Shown here: piece by piece, positions 9,277-16,757 of the stretch
Numbering within the stretch: the first letter of the stretch is position 1
Layout of the letters: each line of letters starts with the position of its first letter
Source of the DNA: Catenibacillus sp964565805
GTDB taxonomy: Bacteria; Bacillota; Clostridia; Lachnospirales; Lachnospiraceae
Direction of reading: 5' to 3'
Length of the DNA: 57,081 nt
NCBI GenBank assembly: GCA_964565805.1
Contig: CAZMGH010000015.1
Coordinates: 1-57,081 of the forward strand
Translations under genes and position numbers: made by a program
The notes under the pieces: generated by a model
Told to the model about the DNA's origin: nothing
Databases searched by the model: none
The model's input: only the letters and a program-made list of their open reading frames with translations

Positions 9277-9318
9277 AAAGTCCTGGGAGCTGCGCAAGCG
9301 CAGCCCACAGGACCTTTT
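9277..9318 (-). terminator. Terminator of the deglycosidase operon
   Basis: GTCCTGGGAGCTGCGC pairs with GCGCAGCCCACAGGAC (one mismatch in the middle) around a two-base loop, with A/T runs on both flanks. It lies just after the last gene of the leftward operon (stop at 9351) and before the kinase gene, so it separates the two transcripts. The rest of 9137-9350 shows nothing else I can support. Confidence 0.7.
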
Positions 9319-9350
9319 GCTGTTTATCGCATCCGATGATCTGCTTTTAA

Positions 9351-10421
9351 TCATTCAAAATCAATAGATTTTCCTGTACGTCCCGATGCTCTCACCGCAT
9401 CCATAAGAGCCAGGACACGTCTTGTCTCCGGAATCTTTACAAGAAACGCTTCCTCTCCATGCCAGGCTTTAATATAGTTTTCAAAATAGTTTTCATGACA
9501 GGTATTGACATGAGGCAGCTCTTCTGTCAGGATCTTGCCTTCCGGCGGCGGCCCGAAAGACCGGGTGGGGCCTGCGGCGGTCATGGTTCTGTGTCCGCTG
9601 ACATTTTGAAGCAGACCTGCCGTGCGCACGATCTTGCCCTCCGGTTCAAAGCCGTCTACATAAGCGCTCCCCTGATTTCCTCCTACAAACCAGTGGCGTT
9701 CAAACCACTTGTCATGCATTTTATCAGTAAGATAATAGGTTCCCAGCTCTACCTCAGCTGTCACATGATTATCAAACCTGAGGAGGATCTTAAAATAATC
9801 ATCCACTTCAACGTTGATCACATTGCGGATGTCCGCAAATACGCTTTTAATCTTTGCGCCAGGCATCATCCACAGCATCTGGTCCAGTAGATGGACGCCC
9901 CAGTCATAAAGCATGCCGCCGCCCTCTGCAATGTAAACATGCCAGTCATGCATATTTCCGTTAAAGCCGTAAAGACTGCTTTTGATCGTGTACACATCCC
10001 CAAGAGTTCCCGAATCATACACAGCCTTGGCCGTTCTGAAATCCGGGTCAAACCGGCGCTGGTGATGAACCGTAAATTTCACACCACATTCTTTTGTCAC
10101 CTTTACCATCTCATCCAGCTCTTTAAGGCTCATGGCTGCCGGCTTTTCACAGATAATATCCTTGCCTGCCCGGGCAGCCTGGATCACCAGATCATGATGT
10201 TGGTTATTGTTTGCGGCGATCAGGACCACCTGCACATCCGGGTCATGGATCAGTTCTTCATTGGAAGCATACCGCTTCAATCCTTCCCCCACATCCTCCA
10301 GCTGCTTCGGGTCAATATCTGAAAATCCTACAAGCCGGATGCCGTCCATTTTCGTCAGCATTTTTTCATGCTCATGGCCCATAAATCCATGGCCGATGAT
10401 CCCGATCCTAATGTCTTCCAT
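9351..10421 (-). CDS. Gfo/Idh/MocA family NAD(P)-dependent oxidoreductase, last gene of deglycosidase operon
   Basis: 356 residues. The N-terminal Rossmann fold reads IGIIGHGFMGHEHEKML; the family's catalytic lysine is in the ICEKPAAM motif, and the second conserved site is GGGMLYDWGVHLLDQMLW with the active-site histidine. These enzymes oxidise or reduce a sugar hydroxyl or keto group with NAD(P). It is only distantly like the oxidoreductase that opens the operon (12904-14019), so the two probably act on different carbons or substrates, for example one to make a 3-keto-glycoside and one to reduce the released keto-sugar. That split is inference from the layout. Confidence 0.88.
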   Translation of the reverse strand: MEDIRIGIIGHGFMGHEHEKMLTKMDGIRLVGFSDIDPKQLEDVGEGLKRYASNEELIHDPDVQVVLIAANNNQHHDLVIQAARAGKDIICEKPAAMSLKELDEMVKVTKECGVKFTVHHQRRFDPDFRTAKAVYDSGTLGDVYTIKSSLYGFNGNMHDWHVYIAEGGGMLYDWGVHLLDQMLWMMPGAKIKSVFADIRNVINVEVDDYFKILLRFDNHVTAEVELGTYYLTDKMHDKWFERHWFVGGNQGSAYVDGFEPEGKIVRTAGLLQNVSGHRTMTAAGPTRSFGPPPEGKILTEELPHVNTCHENYFENYIKAWHGEEAFLVKIPETRRVLALMDAVRASGRTGKSIDFE

Positions 10422-10475
10422 AAAGTTCCCTCCTTATACATCAGGCGGCATTGTCATGCCGCCTGTCCAAGCTTT

Positions 10476-11450
10476 TTATTTCTTTTTTATTTCTTCCGCA
10501 TATCCAATATACGGAGCCTTCAGATCTTTAAGGTTGGGGATCTGGCCCGGTCCCACCGCCTGAGTCTTGATCTCTGTGGAATGTTCCAGCTTGCCGTCCC
10601 AGTGGAGCCTGGAGCGTTTCTGCTGTGCTTCACTAAAGCTTACCTTAAGCTCTCCGTCTTCCACCTTAAAGCTTCCTTCGATGCCGCATACAGGACATTC
10701 CACAGACCTCCGGTCTTTGGATACGGTAAGCATGTCACAGTGGCATACAGGACATACGCCTTCTTCCTCGCCCCGCCACTTTGTACGCTCCTGCTCATCC
10801 TGAGCCATAACAGCCTGGGCAATATTCTGTCCCATTTGTCTCATGCGTTCCATCTGTTCTTCATTGCCGAGCACATGTTCATGAGCCATAGCGCCATAAT
10901 ATTCATGCATATCGATCACATCAATGCCCATGGACATGGTAAATTCATACATGGTCGGCAGCATAAATGCCAGCCAGTTCTTCGTCATAGCGCCGCCTAC
11001 AGAAACTAAGGCGCCTACACGCTTTTTAAAGGATCTTGGATCCGGCAGATCGTTCGGGTCTTTTCCCGCAGCCAGGCCTTCATCGTAAGTGGCCTTGCGG
11101 AAAGTAATATCATGGGATGGACCGATCCGGTCACAAACGGCTTTAAAGTGACCGGTCGGGCCAAGAACATATGTGGGTGAACCAACAATGACAGCGTCAC
11201 ATTCCATCAGGGCCTCATCAAGGATATAAAAATCATCCTTAATGGGGCACCCGCCTTTGCCGCGCCCCGTTGTCATACCAACCACACAGGAGATGCACCC
11301 TGTACAGGGTTTTATGTTAAGATCATCTGCCCGGATAAAACGCACATCGCACCCGGCTTTTTCACATTCCATCAGAGCTGTTTTGATCATAACATCTGTA
11401 TTCATCATTTTTCTTCCAAAGGAAATCCCTAGTACCTTTTTCTTATCCAT
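10476..11450 (-). CDS. Flavodoxin-fold FMN reductase with C-terminal zinc-ribbon-like Cys pairs
   Basis: The start at 11450 (MDKKKVLGISFGRKMM) is set by AAGGAGG seven bases upstream; the longer frame is not supported. 324 residues. The N-terminal half is a NADPH-dependent FMN reductase/iron-sulphur flavoprotein-like fold: phosphate-loop region GISFGRKMMNTD, a cysteine cluster CTGCISC near residue 50, and GSPTYVLGPTGHFKAVCDR. The C-terminal part adds CPVCHCD ... CPVCGIEG, two CxxC pairs that would bind zinc or iron in a rubredoxin-like knuckle, which is not part of the basic family. The beta-subunit stop lies inside its ribosome site, so translation is coupled. It may supply or drain electrons for the sugar oxidation or reduce an aglycone; the role is not established. 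Confidence 0.85.
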   Translation of the reverse strand: MDKKKVLGISFGRKMMNTDVMIKTALMECEKAGCDVRFIRADDLNIKPCTGCISCVVGMTTGRGKGGCPIKDDFYILDEALMECDAVIVGSPTYVLGPTGHFKAVCDRIGPSHDITFRKATYDEGLAAGKDPNDLPDPRSFKKRVGALVSVGGAMTKNWLAFMLPTMYEFTMSMGIDVIDMHEYYGAMAHEHVLGNEEQMERMRQMGQNIAQAVMAQDEQERTKWRGEEEGVCPVCHCDMLTVSKDRRSVECPVCGIEGSFKVEDGELKVSFSEAQQKRSRLHWDGKLEHSTEIKTQAVGPGQIPNLKDLKAPYIGYAEEIKKK

Positions 11451-11460
11451 CTTTGCCTCC

Positions 11461-11853
11461 TTAAGCAATAACAACTTCTCTTTCTTTATTGCCTTCCAGG
11501 GGGATAGGAATATACGCTGTCCGTGTCGCCACAGTCAGCTTCACCTTATGGATGCCTTTGGAAAGTCCGCCGTCTTTTAATACACGGATATATAACGGTT
11601 CACCATATTCCCATTTGTAGGTGGTGACTGTTTCAGCCTCTTTTAAAGTAAACCAGTCCACACGATCAATCGAGAGGCGAATATCCTCTGAGGGAGCCTC
11701 TTCACCATCCACCGTTACTTTGATATATTCGATCATGGACATGGGGATGCCTCTATAGTAGGTAATGTTTGTCTGCAGCTCATAACCGGTAATCTTTCCG
11801 CTTTCTTCCACATTGACACATGTATTCTCAATAAAAACATTATTATCAAACAT
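11461..11853 (-). CDS. dgpB: C-glycoside deglycosidase beta subunit (DUF6379, DgpB-like)
   Basis: 130 residues, the usual length of the small subunit of C-glycoside deglycosidases (DgpB, DfgB, CarC). Conserved stretches of the DUF6379 fold are clear: YYRGIPMSMIE, KVTVDGEE, the DRVDWFTLKE strand, YKWEYGEP, GGLSKGIHKV and the final AYIPIP. In the known enzymes this beta-sandwich subunit binds the TIM-barrel alpha subunit and closes over the active site; both are needed to cleave the carbon-carbon bond between sugar and aromatic ring after the sugar C3 hydroxyl has been oxidised. The alpha subunit is encoded 13 bases upstream. AAGGGGGG precedes the ATG. Family assignment is from recalled motifs, not a search. 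Confidence 0.88.
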   Translation of the reverse strand: MFDNNVFIENTCVNVEESGKITGYELQTNITYYRGIPMSMIEYIKVTVDGEEAPSEDIRLSIDRVDWFTLKEAETVTTYKWEYGEPLYIRVLKDGGLSKGIHKVKLTVATRTAYIPIPLEGNKEREVVIA

Positions 11854-11866
11854 TGCTTTTCCCCCC

Positions 11867-12877
11867 TTAACCCTGGATCTCTTTCAAACAGTTTTTCACA
11901 TAAGCAAGCTGTGCTGCGACCTGTTCCTTTTCCATAACCTTATTCCCCGGAAGGGTAAAACGGTTGCCTTCATATTCTGTGGAAACATAGCCGTCATAAT
12001 CATGGTCATGGAGATACTGGAGCAGACTCTTATAATCCATGGAATATTCCGGGCCTTCCGGCGTCATTTCAAACATCTTAAAATGGAAATGGCGGATATA
12101 AGGCATATATTCATCTAAAACAGAATAGTCATAATTTTCATACCCATCGCACAAAGGCACAAACATACGGTCATGGTCCGATTGAATGGCTGCCTCCAGC
12201 TCCGGCGGATATTTTCCGCCATTTTCCACCAGCTCCCTGTGAAGATCCGAGCCTTTATCAAAGAGGGTATCAATATAATCAAAGACCTCTTTGCTTGTTC
12301 CAAATAAAGTCTCATACGCGCTTACAACTCTTGGAAATTTCCTGCAAAAGATCCCTGTGTCAATGACGATCCCGGCATATTTAGAATTGACCCGCTTCAC
12401 TTCCTCAATAAAAGCTTTTGTCTCAGGAATATCAAAAGCCATGCCTGCATGGACTTCAATGGCGATGGCCACATCATATTTTTCGCAATAGGGAAGCAAA
12501 GGTTCAATCACCCAGTAAGGCACCATGGAGACAAGGCGGATCAGATGGATCCCCAAGCGGGCAGCCTGCTGGATTTCCTTGATTAAAAGATCAATACACT
12601 CTCTTTTGGTCAAAGTCCGGTTTTTGTAAAGGTTGGTATTTAAAAACACATCCGCGCACACAGGTTTTAATCCGGTTTCTGCCAGCAGCTGATGCCACTC
12701 ATCTACCGTCTCTTGAGAAATATCCGGAGCATTTTTTAACATCTGATCCGGAAGGATCTCAACCCCCTGGGCTCCCTTCTCCTTTACATAATGCATAATG
12801 TCCTTTAAAGTCATTCTTTTATTTAAAAATTCGTCCTGTAAGCTGTAAAGGCTTACACAAGTTTTAATGGATGACAT
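11867..12877 (-). CDS. dgpC: C-glycoside deglycosidase alpha subunit (TIM-barrel isomerase family, DgpC-like)
   Basis: The start at 12877 (MSSIKTCVSLYSLQDEF) follows GGGAGG by seven bases, giving 336 residues. The fold is the sugar phosphate isomerase/epimerase TIM barrel. Candidate metal and catalytic residues are Glu141 and His143 in AIEVHAG, Asp173 in VIDTGIF, His263/His265 in RHFHFKM and Glu301 in STEYEGNR, the layout of Mn-dependent deglycosidases such as DgpC and DfgA. Together with the DUF6379 subunit behind it, it should cleave 3-keto-C-glucosides (puerarin- or orientin-type flavonoids). Without the beta subunit next door it would only be called a sugar isomerase; the pair makes the assignment. 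Real substrates are unknown. Confidence 0.85.
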   Translation of the reverse strand: MSSIKTCVSLYSLQDEFLNKRMTLKDIMHYVKEKGAQGVEILPDQMLKNAPDISQETVDEWHQLLAETGLKPVCADVFLNTNLYKNRTLTKRECIDLLIKEIQQAARLGIHLIRLVSMVPYWVIEPLLPYCEKYDVAIAIEVHAGMAFDIPETKAFIEEVKRVNSKYAGIVIDTGIFCRKFPRVVSAYETLFGTSKEVFDYIDTLFDKGSDLHRELVENGGKYPPELEAAIQSDHDRMFVPLCDGYENYDYSVLDEYMPYIRHFHFKMFEMTPEGPEYSMDYKSLLQYLHDHDYDGYVSTEYEGNRFTLPGNKVMEKEQVAAQLAYVKNCLKEIQG

Positions 12878-12903
12878 GTTTCTACCTCCCGTCATTTTCA
12901 GGA

Positions 12904-14019
12904 TCAATCAAAGCGGACTTCCTTACTTTCTCTGGCTGCCTTATAAATGGAATCAAGGATCTGGGTAACAACAAAGGCCTGCTGAGGTTTTACCAAAGGC
13001 TCTTTATCCTGTAAAATCGCCTCAAGCCACTGTTTGCACTCTTTGATCTCCGGTTTTCCATCACCGCTGCCTTCAAAAAATGCGATAGCGCCAGTATCAG
13101 AAATGTGTTCTTCTGTAAGCACGCCTGCGGTTGTCTCGTTAAATACAAGGTCGTAGCCTTCCTGGCTCATTCCGCCGATCATCTCCGCCCCGGCTTTTGT
13201 TCCGCAAAGGGTTGCTGCCGCTTCTCTGGAATCTTTAACATTTAAAGCCCAGGAGGACTCAAGGAAGATGGCAGCGCCATTTTTCATTTTAATATAACCA
13301 AAGGCCGAATCCTCCACCTCATAGGTTTTTGGATCCCATGGGCCGAACATATTGCCTTCTGCAGCTTCCGGAAGGCGCCCCAGCTTTTCAAAGACAGAAC
13401 CTGTCACTGCTTCCGGCTCATAATTATCCATGCACCATAATGTAATATCCAAAGCATGAGTACCAATATCAATTAACGGACCGCCCCCCTGTTTGGACTT
13501 ATCCGGGAATACGCCCCATGTGGGAACCGCTCTTCTTCTTACCGCATGCGCCTTGGCAAAATAAATATCTCCCAGTTTTCCTTCCTCGCAGGCCCGCTTT
13601 AACATCTGAGCATCGGCGCGGAAACGGTTCTGATAACCGATGGTAAATTTCTTTCCGGACTTTTTCCACGCATCCATCATCTTCTGAGCATCCTCTGTGG
13701 TGGCTGCCATAGGCTTTTCACACATAACATGCTTTCCTGCGTCAAAGGCTGCCACTGTAATAGGGCAATGGGCCACATTCGGCGTACACACATGAACGAC
13801 ATCGATATTGCCATCTTTTAAAAGTTCACGATAATCTTCATAAACCTTGGCATCCTCAGTTCCATACTCTTTAGCGGCTTTCTCGGCCCGCTCCCGGATA
13901 ATATCGCAAAATGCCACGATCTCACATTTGTCTGACTGAGATGTCAGAGCAGGAAGATGCTTCTGATTGGCAATACCGCCGCATCCGATAACTGCTACCT
14001 GTAATTTTCCGTTTCTCAT
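12904..14019 (-). CDS. Gfo/Idh/MocA oxidoreductase, DgpA-like glycoside 3-oxidase candidate
   Basis: 371 residues, first gene of the operon. The nucleotide-binding start reads VAVIGCGGIANQKHLPAL, the lysine motif MCEKPMAA, and the second site GGGPLIDIGTHALDITLW. In the characterised C-deglycosylation pathway a protein of this family (DgpA) oxidises the sugar C3 hydroxyl so that the deglycosidase can act; this gene sits 26 bases before the alpha subunit in the same order, so that role is likely. A close paralogue lies at 28391-29503. GGAGG precedes the ATG. The AraC regulator with a GH39-like domain is the next gene upstream on the same strand and ends in a terminator, so this operon has its own promoter. 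Confidence 0.85.
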   Translation of the reverse strand: MRNGKLQVAVIGCGGIANQKHLPALTSQSDKCEIVAFCDIIRERAEKAAKEYGTEDAKVYEDYRELLKDGNIDVVHVCTPNVAHCPITVAAFDAGKHVMCEKPMAATTEDAQKMMDAWKKSGKKFTIGYQNRFRADAQMLKRACEEGKLGDIYFAKAHAVRRRAVPTWGVFPDKSKQGGGPLIDIGTHALDITLWCMDNYEPEAVTGSVFEKLGRLPEAAEGNMFGPWDPKTYEVEDSAFGYIKMKNGAAIFLESSWALNVKDSREAAATLCGTKAGAEMIGGMSQEGYDLVFNETTAGVLTEEHISDTGAIAFFEGSGDGKPEIKECKQWLEAILQDKEPLVKPQQAFVVTQILDSIYKAARESKEVRFD

Positions 14020-14180
14020 TTTTAAATCCTCCTAATTCCCCATAAAATTAATGGCATTATCAGGCAAAATATCTTTTTACCCTAATCTTGTGATTTTATT
14101 TTAAAATCTTTTTGCATTTAGCGCATCTTTTTATATTCATATTTCTTCCAGTTTATTGCATTTTTATCTGGGTCTAAAAA
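14020..14180 (-). promoter_or_regulatory. Promoter region of the deglycosidase operon with three ATCTTTT boxes
   Basis: This AT-rich gap before the oxidoreductase holds ATCTTTT at 14071-14077, 14106-14112 and 14125-14131 (AAAAGAT on the coding strand), 35 and 19 bases apart. They could be binding sites for the AraC-type regulator encoded just upstream. I see no strong -35/-10 pair, which would fit an activated promoter. Confidence 0.35.
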
Positions 14181-14217
14181 AGTAGCGCAACAAATGCATT
14201 GCACTTGTTGCGCTACT
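14181..14217 (-). terminator. Intrinsic terminator of the AraC-GH39 gene
   Basis: AGTAGCGCAACAA pairs with TTGTTGCGCTACT around an 11-base loop; read leftward it is followed by six T. The stop codon TAG (14213-14215) lies inside the stem, so the terminator overlaps the end of the gene. Confidence 0.85.
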
Positions 14218-16630
14218 CTTCATAAATATGGATCAAAACAATATCATATAGGCCAAGTTCTTCATATATCCTTAAAACGCCCTGCTTTGGCGTCTGTTTT
14301 TTCATCCGTATCCTTGGAAAACAAATCTGGCGGATATATTTTATTTCTGGACTCGACAACGTATCATCAAAATCAAATTTTTTCCATTCCCATAAAAGAC
14401 TTCCGTCTTTTGGCGAAATCACCCGCCGTTTGACCACATAGGGCTTGTCCTCTACAGGTTCCAGATCGATCTGTATTTTAACAAGGACAGGATCTTCATA
14501 AAGTTTTTCCAAAGACTGAGGATCATCCGCGAAACGGTCATCGCGCCTTACCGGTTTAAAATTAAAACAAAGAATATAAAAATCTTTCCTGCCTTTCCGC
14601 GTGACCAGATAATGCTCTCCTTTAGCGATCATCTGCTCTCCCTGACTGTTTAAAAACTGAAACGCGTAATAGGCTGGCTTACATATGGTATCTTTCGTTA
14701 AGAGGCCATTGCCTCCATTGGCAACACCGCCGACATCATAATAGCTGCTGACCCAATCCGAGGCCATCCATACGCCGGCCATATCGATCATATCCCACAG
14801 GCGGACCAGGCGGCTGATAAAATAAGCGCCCCGGTAACAACTGTCATTGAGATAATTTCGGCTGGATAAAGTATGATTCCATTCTGACACATACAATTTA
14901 GAAGAAATCCCGATCTGCCGGATCAGCTGGCGGATCCGGACAATTTCCTTTTGTTCAAAATCCGGATCCCATGTGCGACGGTAAGAAACTTCCCCGTTTT
15001 TATCCTCAGTAATATAGGGAAACAACAAAATCGAAACAAAATCCGGAATACATCCGGAAGATTTGCACCGGCGGAGAAATTTTTCCATGAAATCCCCCTG
15101 AAAATGGGTAATACCCATAGGCCCTCCTACCGCGGCTCCGGGAATCTGCCCTTTTACTGTCTGATACAAAAAACGGTAAGTATCAAAAAAATCGTAATTT
15201 TCCCCCAGATAGCACTGAGTTTTATGGCTTACGTCATAAGACATTTCAAAAATCCAACAGCTCACTTTTTCCTTGCCATAGCGCTTCACAATATGCCGGA
15301 TAAAATCCCGGATCAAAGCCTCCCAGACTTCCCGGGACTGAAAGACTTCACACTCCTCGCCATAATAAACATGAGATTCCGTATTTTTTACAGCAGTTTT
15401 AGGGCGTATGCCAAAATCAAGAAAAGGAAACAAGCCATGCTGATCAAGAAGGTCAAACACCAGATCCATCTGATCATAATTATACTTTCCAATGTGGATA
15501 CCATCGGTAACCATCATCTGCTGAGAAAACAGGTTCCACACACGGACATATTTAATCCCCAGATTCTGAGCTAAATAAATCACATGATACTGGGTGTTGG
15601 CCATCAGAAGACTGCTAAAGGAGCCTACATTGATCATTTGGTTCCAGACTTTTTTGTAAGGCTGTCCGTGCCTTACATCAGCTTTGACCTGAAACAGGGC
15701 TTCCCGATCCCGGGACTCATTAAATACCGCTTTAAGTTTCTCTACCAAAGCCGGACTTTGGCCATCTTCCTCCTGCCGTTTTCCGCTGTTGACTTTCCGG
15801 TACTCTGAGGGGGACATGTGATAAGCCTCCTTAAACAGCCGGTTAAATACTGATAAATTGGAAAAACCGCAGTCTGCCGCAATTCTTGTCATACTGTCCT
15901 GTGTATACAAAAGCCTTTGGATCACATGGCGCAGCCGAACCTGATTCACGTAATCGGCAAAATACATGCCCGTCTGCTTTTTAAAAAAACGGGAAAGGGT
16001 TGACGGCGATGTATAAAGCTGGCTGGCCAACTGGGATAAACGGATGCTTCCTGAAAAATTCTGGTAAACATACTGAAGGATCCTTTGAAGCCATTCACTA
16101 TTTTCTCGCCCTGGCGCATCCTTATCCCTGCTTTCATCCTCCAGAAAGTCCTCCCACAGACAGGCCAGCAATTTATACATCATCGAACGTTCAAGACATC
16201 TGTTCCGTTCCCCCCGTCGGATATATTCACCGATAAGCTCACGGAAAATCTCCCGGAGCCGGTCATAGGGGCGGCTCCGATCCGCCTTACTGTTGCAGAT
16301 AAAAAAAAGATTTTTTTCACTGCCGTACAGGGATGCAAGTAAAGACGGGCTGTAATGAACGATACACACAGCAGAGCCTTTGTCCCCAAGAATTTGATGA
16401 ACAACCCCCGAATTAATGACAGCCGCATCATTTTCATCCAGATCATAGCATGTATCCATAAGCTGAAGCCGGACTTTTCCGAAGATCACATAAAGGACCC
16501 TCGTATCGCCGCAAACATTCATCGGCTCTTTCGGTTCCTGCCTTATGACATAATCCATTTCTTCATCTGGTCCCATGTTCATCACCTCTGTGTACTTCCC
16601 TCCATAGAAACGTCCCTCATCAAGAGACAT
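14213..16630 (-). CDS. AraC-family regulator fused to a degenerate GH39-like domain
   Basis: 805 residues in three parts: an N-terminal cupin (about 40-100, with VLYVIFGKVRLQLMDTCYDL), two AraC helix-turn-helix units (about 180-280, with SQLASQLYTSPSTLSRFFKKQTG and IAADCGFSNLSVFNRLFKEAYHMSP), and a C-terminal GH39 xylosidase-like barrel (about 300-790). The GH39 nucleophile position is kept (Glu583 in VSEWNHTLSS), but where active enzymes have FEVWNEPN this protein reads FEMSYD at 461-466, so the acid/base Glu is Asp and the Asn is Tyr. It probably binds a sugar without cutting it and acts as a sensor. Its target may be the deglycosidase operon downstream, the GH5/transporter set upstream, or both. 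The start is uncertain: 16630 has a tight G-rich site, and ATG 16582 is possible. Confidence 0.85.
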   Translation of the reverse strand: MSLDEGRFYGGKYTEVMNMGPDEEMDYVIRQEPKEPMNVCGDTRVLYVIFGKVRLQLMDTCYDLDENDAAVINSGVVHQILGDKGSAVCIVHYSPSLLASLYGSEKNLFFICNSKADRSRPYDRLREIFRELIGEYIRRGERNRCLERSMMYKLLACLWEDFLEDESRDKDAPGRENSEWLQRILQYVYQNFSGSIRLSQLASQLYTSPSTLSRFFKKQTGMYFADYVNQVRLRHVIQRLLYTQDSMTRIAADCGFSNLSVFNRLFKEAYHMSPSEYRKVNSGKRQEEDGQSPALVEKLKAVFNESRDREALFQVKADVRHGQPYKKVWNQMINVGSFSSLLMANTQYHVIYLAQNLGIKYVRVWNLFSQQMMVTDGIHIGKYNYDQMDLVFDLLDQHGLFPFLDFGIRPKTAVKNTESHVYYGEECEVFQSREVWEALIRDFIRHIVKRYGKEKVSCWIFEMSYDVSHKTQCYLGENYDFFDTYRFLYQTVKGQIPGAAVGGPMGITHFQGDFMEKFLRRCKSSGCIPDFVSILLFPYITEDKNGEVSYRRTWDPDFEQKEIVRIRQLIRQIGISSKLYVSEWNHTLSSRNYLNDSCYRGAYFISRLVRLWDMIDMAGVWMASDWVSSYYDVGGVANGGNGLLTKDTICKPAYYAFQFLNSQGEQMIAKGEHYLVTRKGRKDFYILCFNFKPVRRDDRFADDPQSLEKLYEDPVLVKIQIDLEPVEDKPYVVKRRVISPKDGSLLWEWKKFDFDDTLSSPEIKYIRQICFPRIRMKKQTPKQGVLRIYEELGLYDIVLIHIYEE

Positions 16631-16757
16631 CCCCCACGGATCTTATTCTTTACCCATTATATCGGGATTTGTCTGGAAAGACAAGAGGCGGCCGAAGGCT
16701 TTATCTGAAAAGATGAACAGTCCATTTCCTGATCTCTTTTAACGATTTTTCATCCTA

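Noticed and set aside
12904..14019. Oxidoreductase as inositol 2-dehydrogenase
   Set aside because: No other inositol genes are near, and the place before a C-deglycosidase pair favours a glycoside oxidase.
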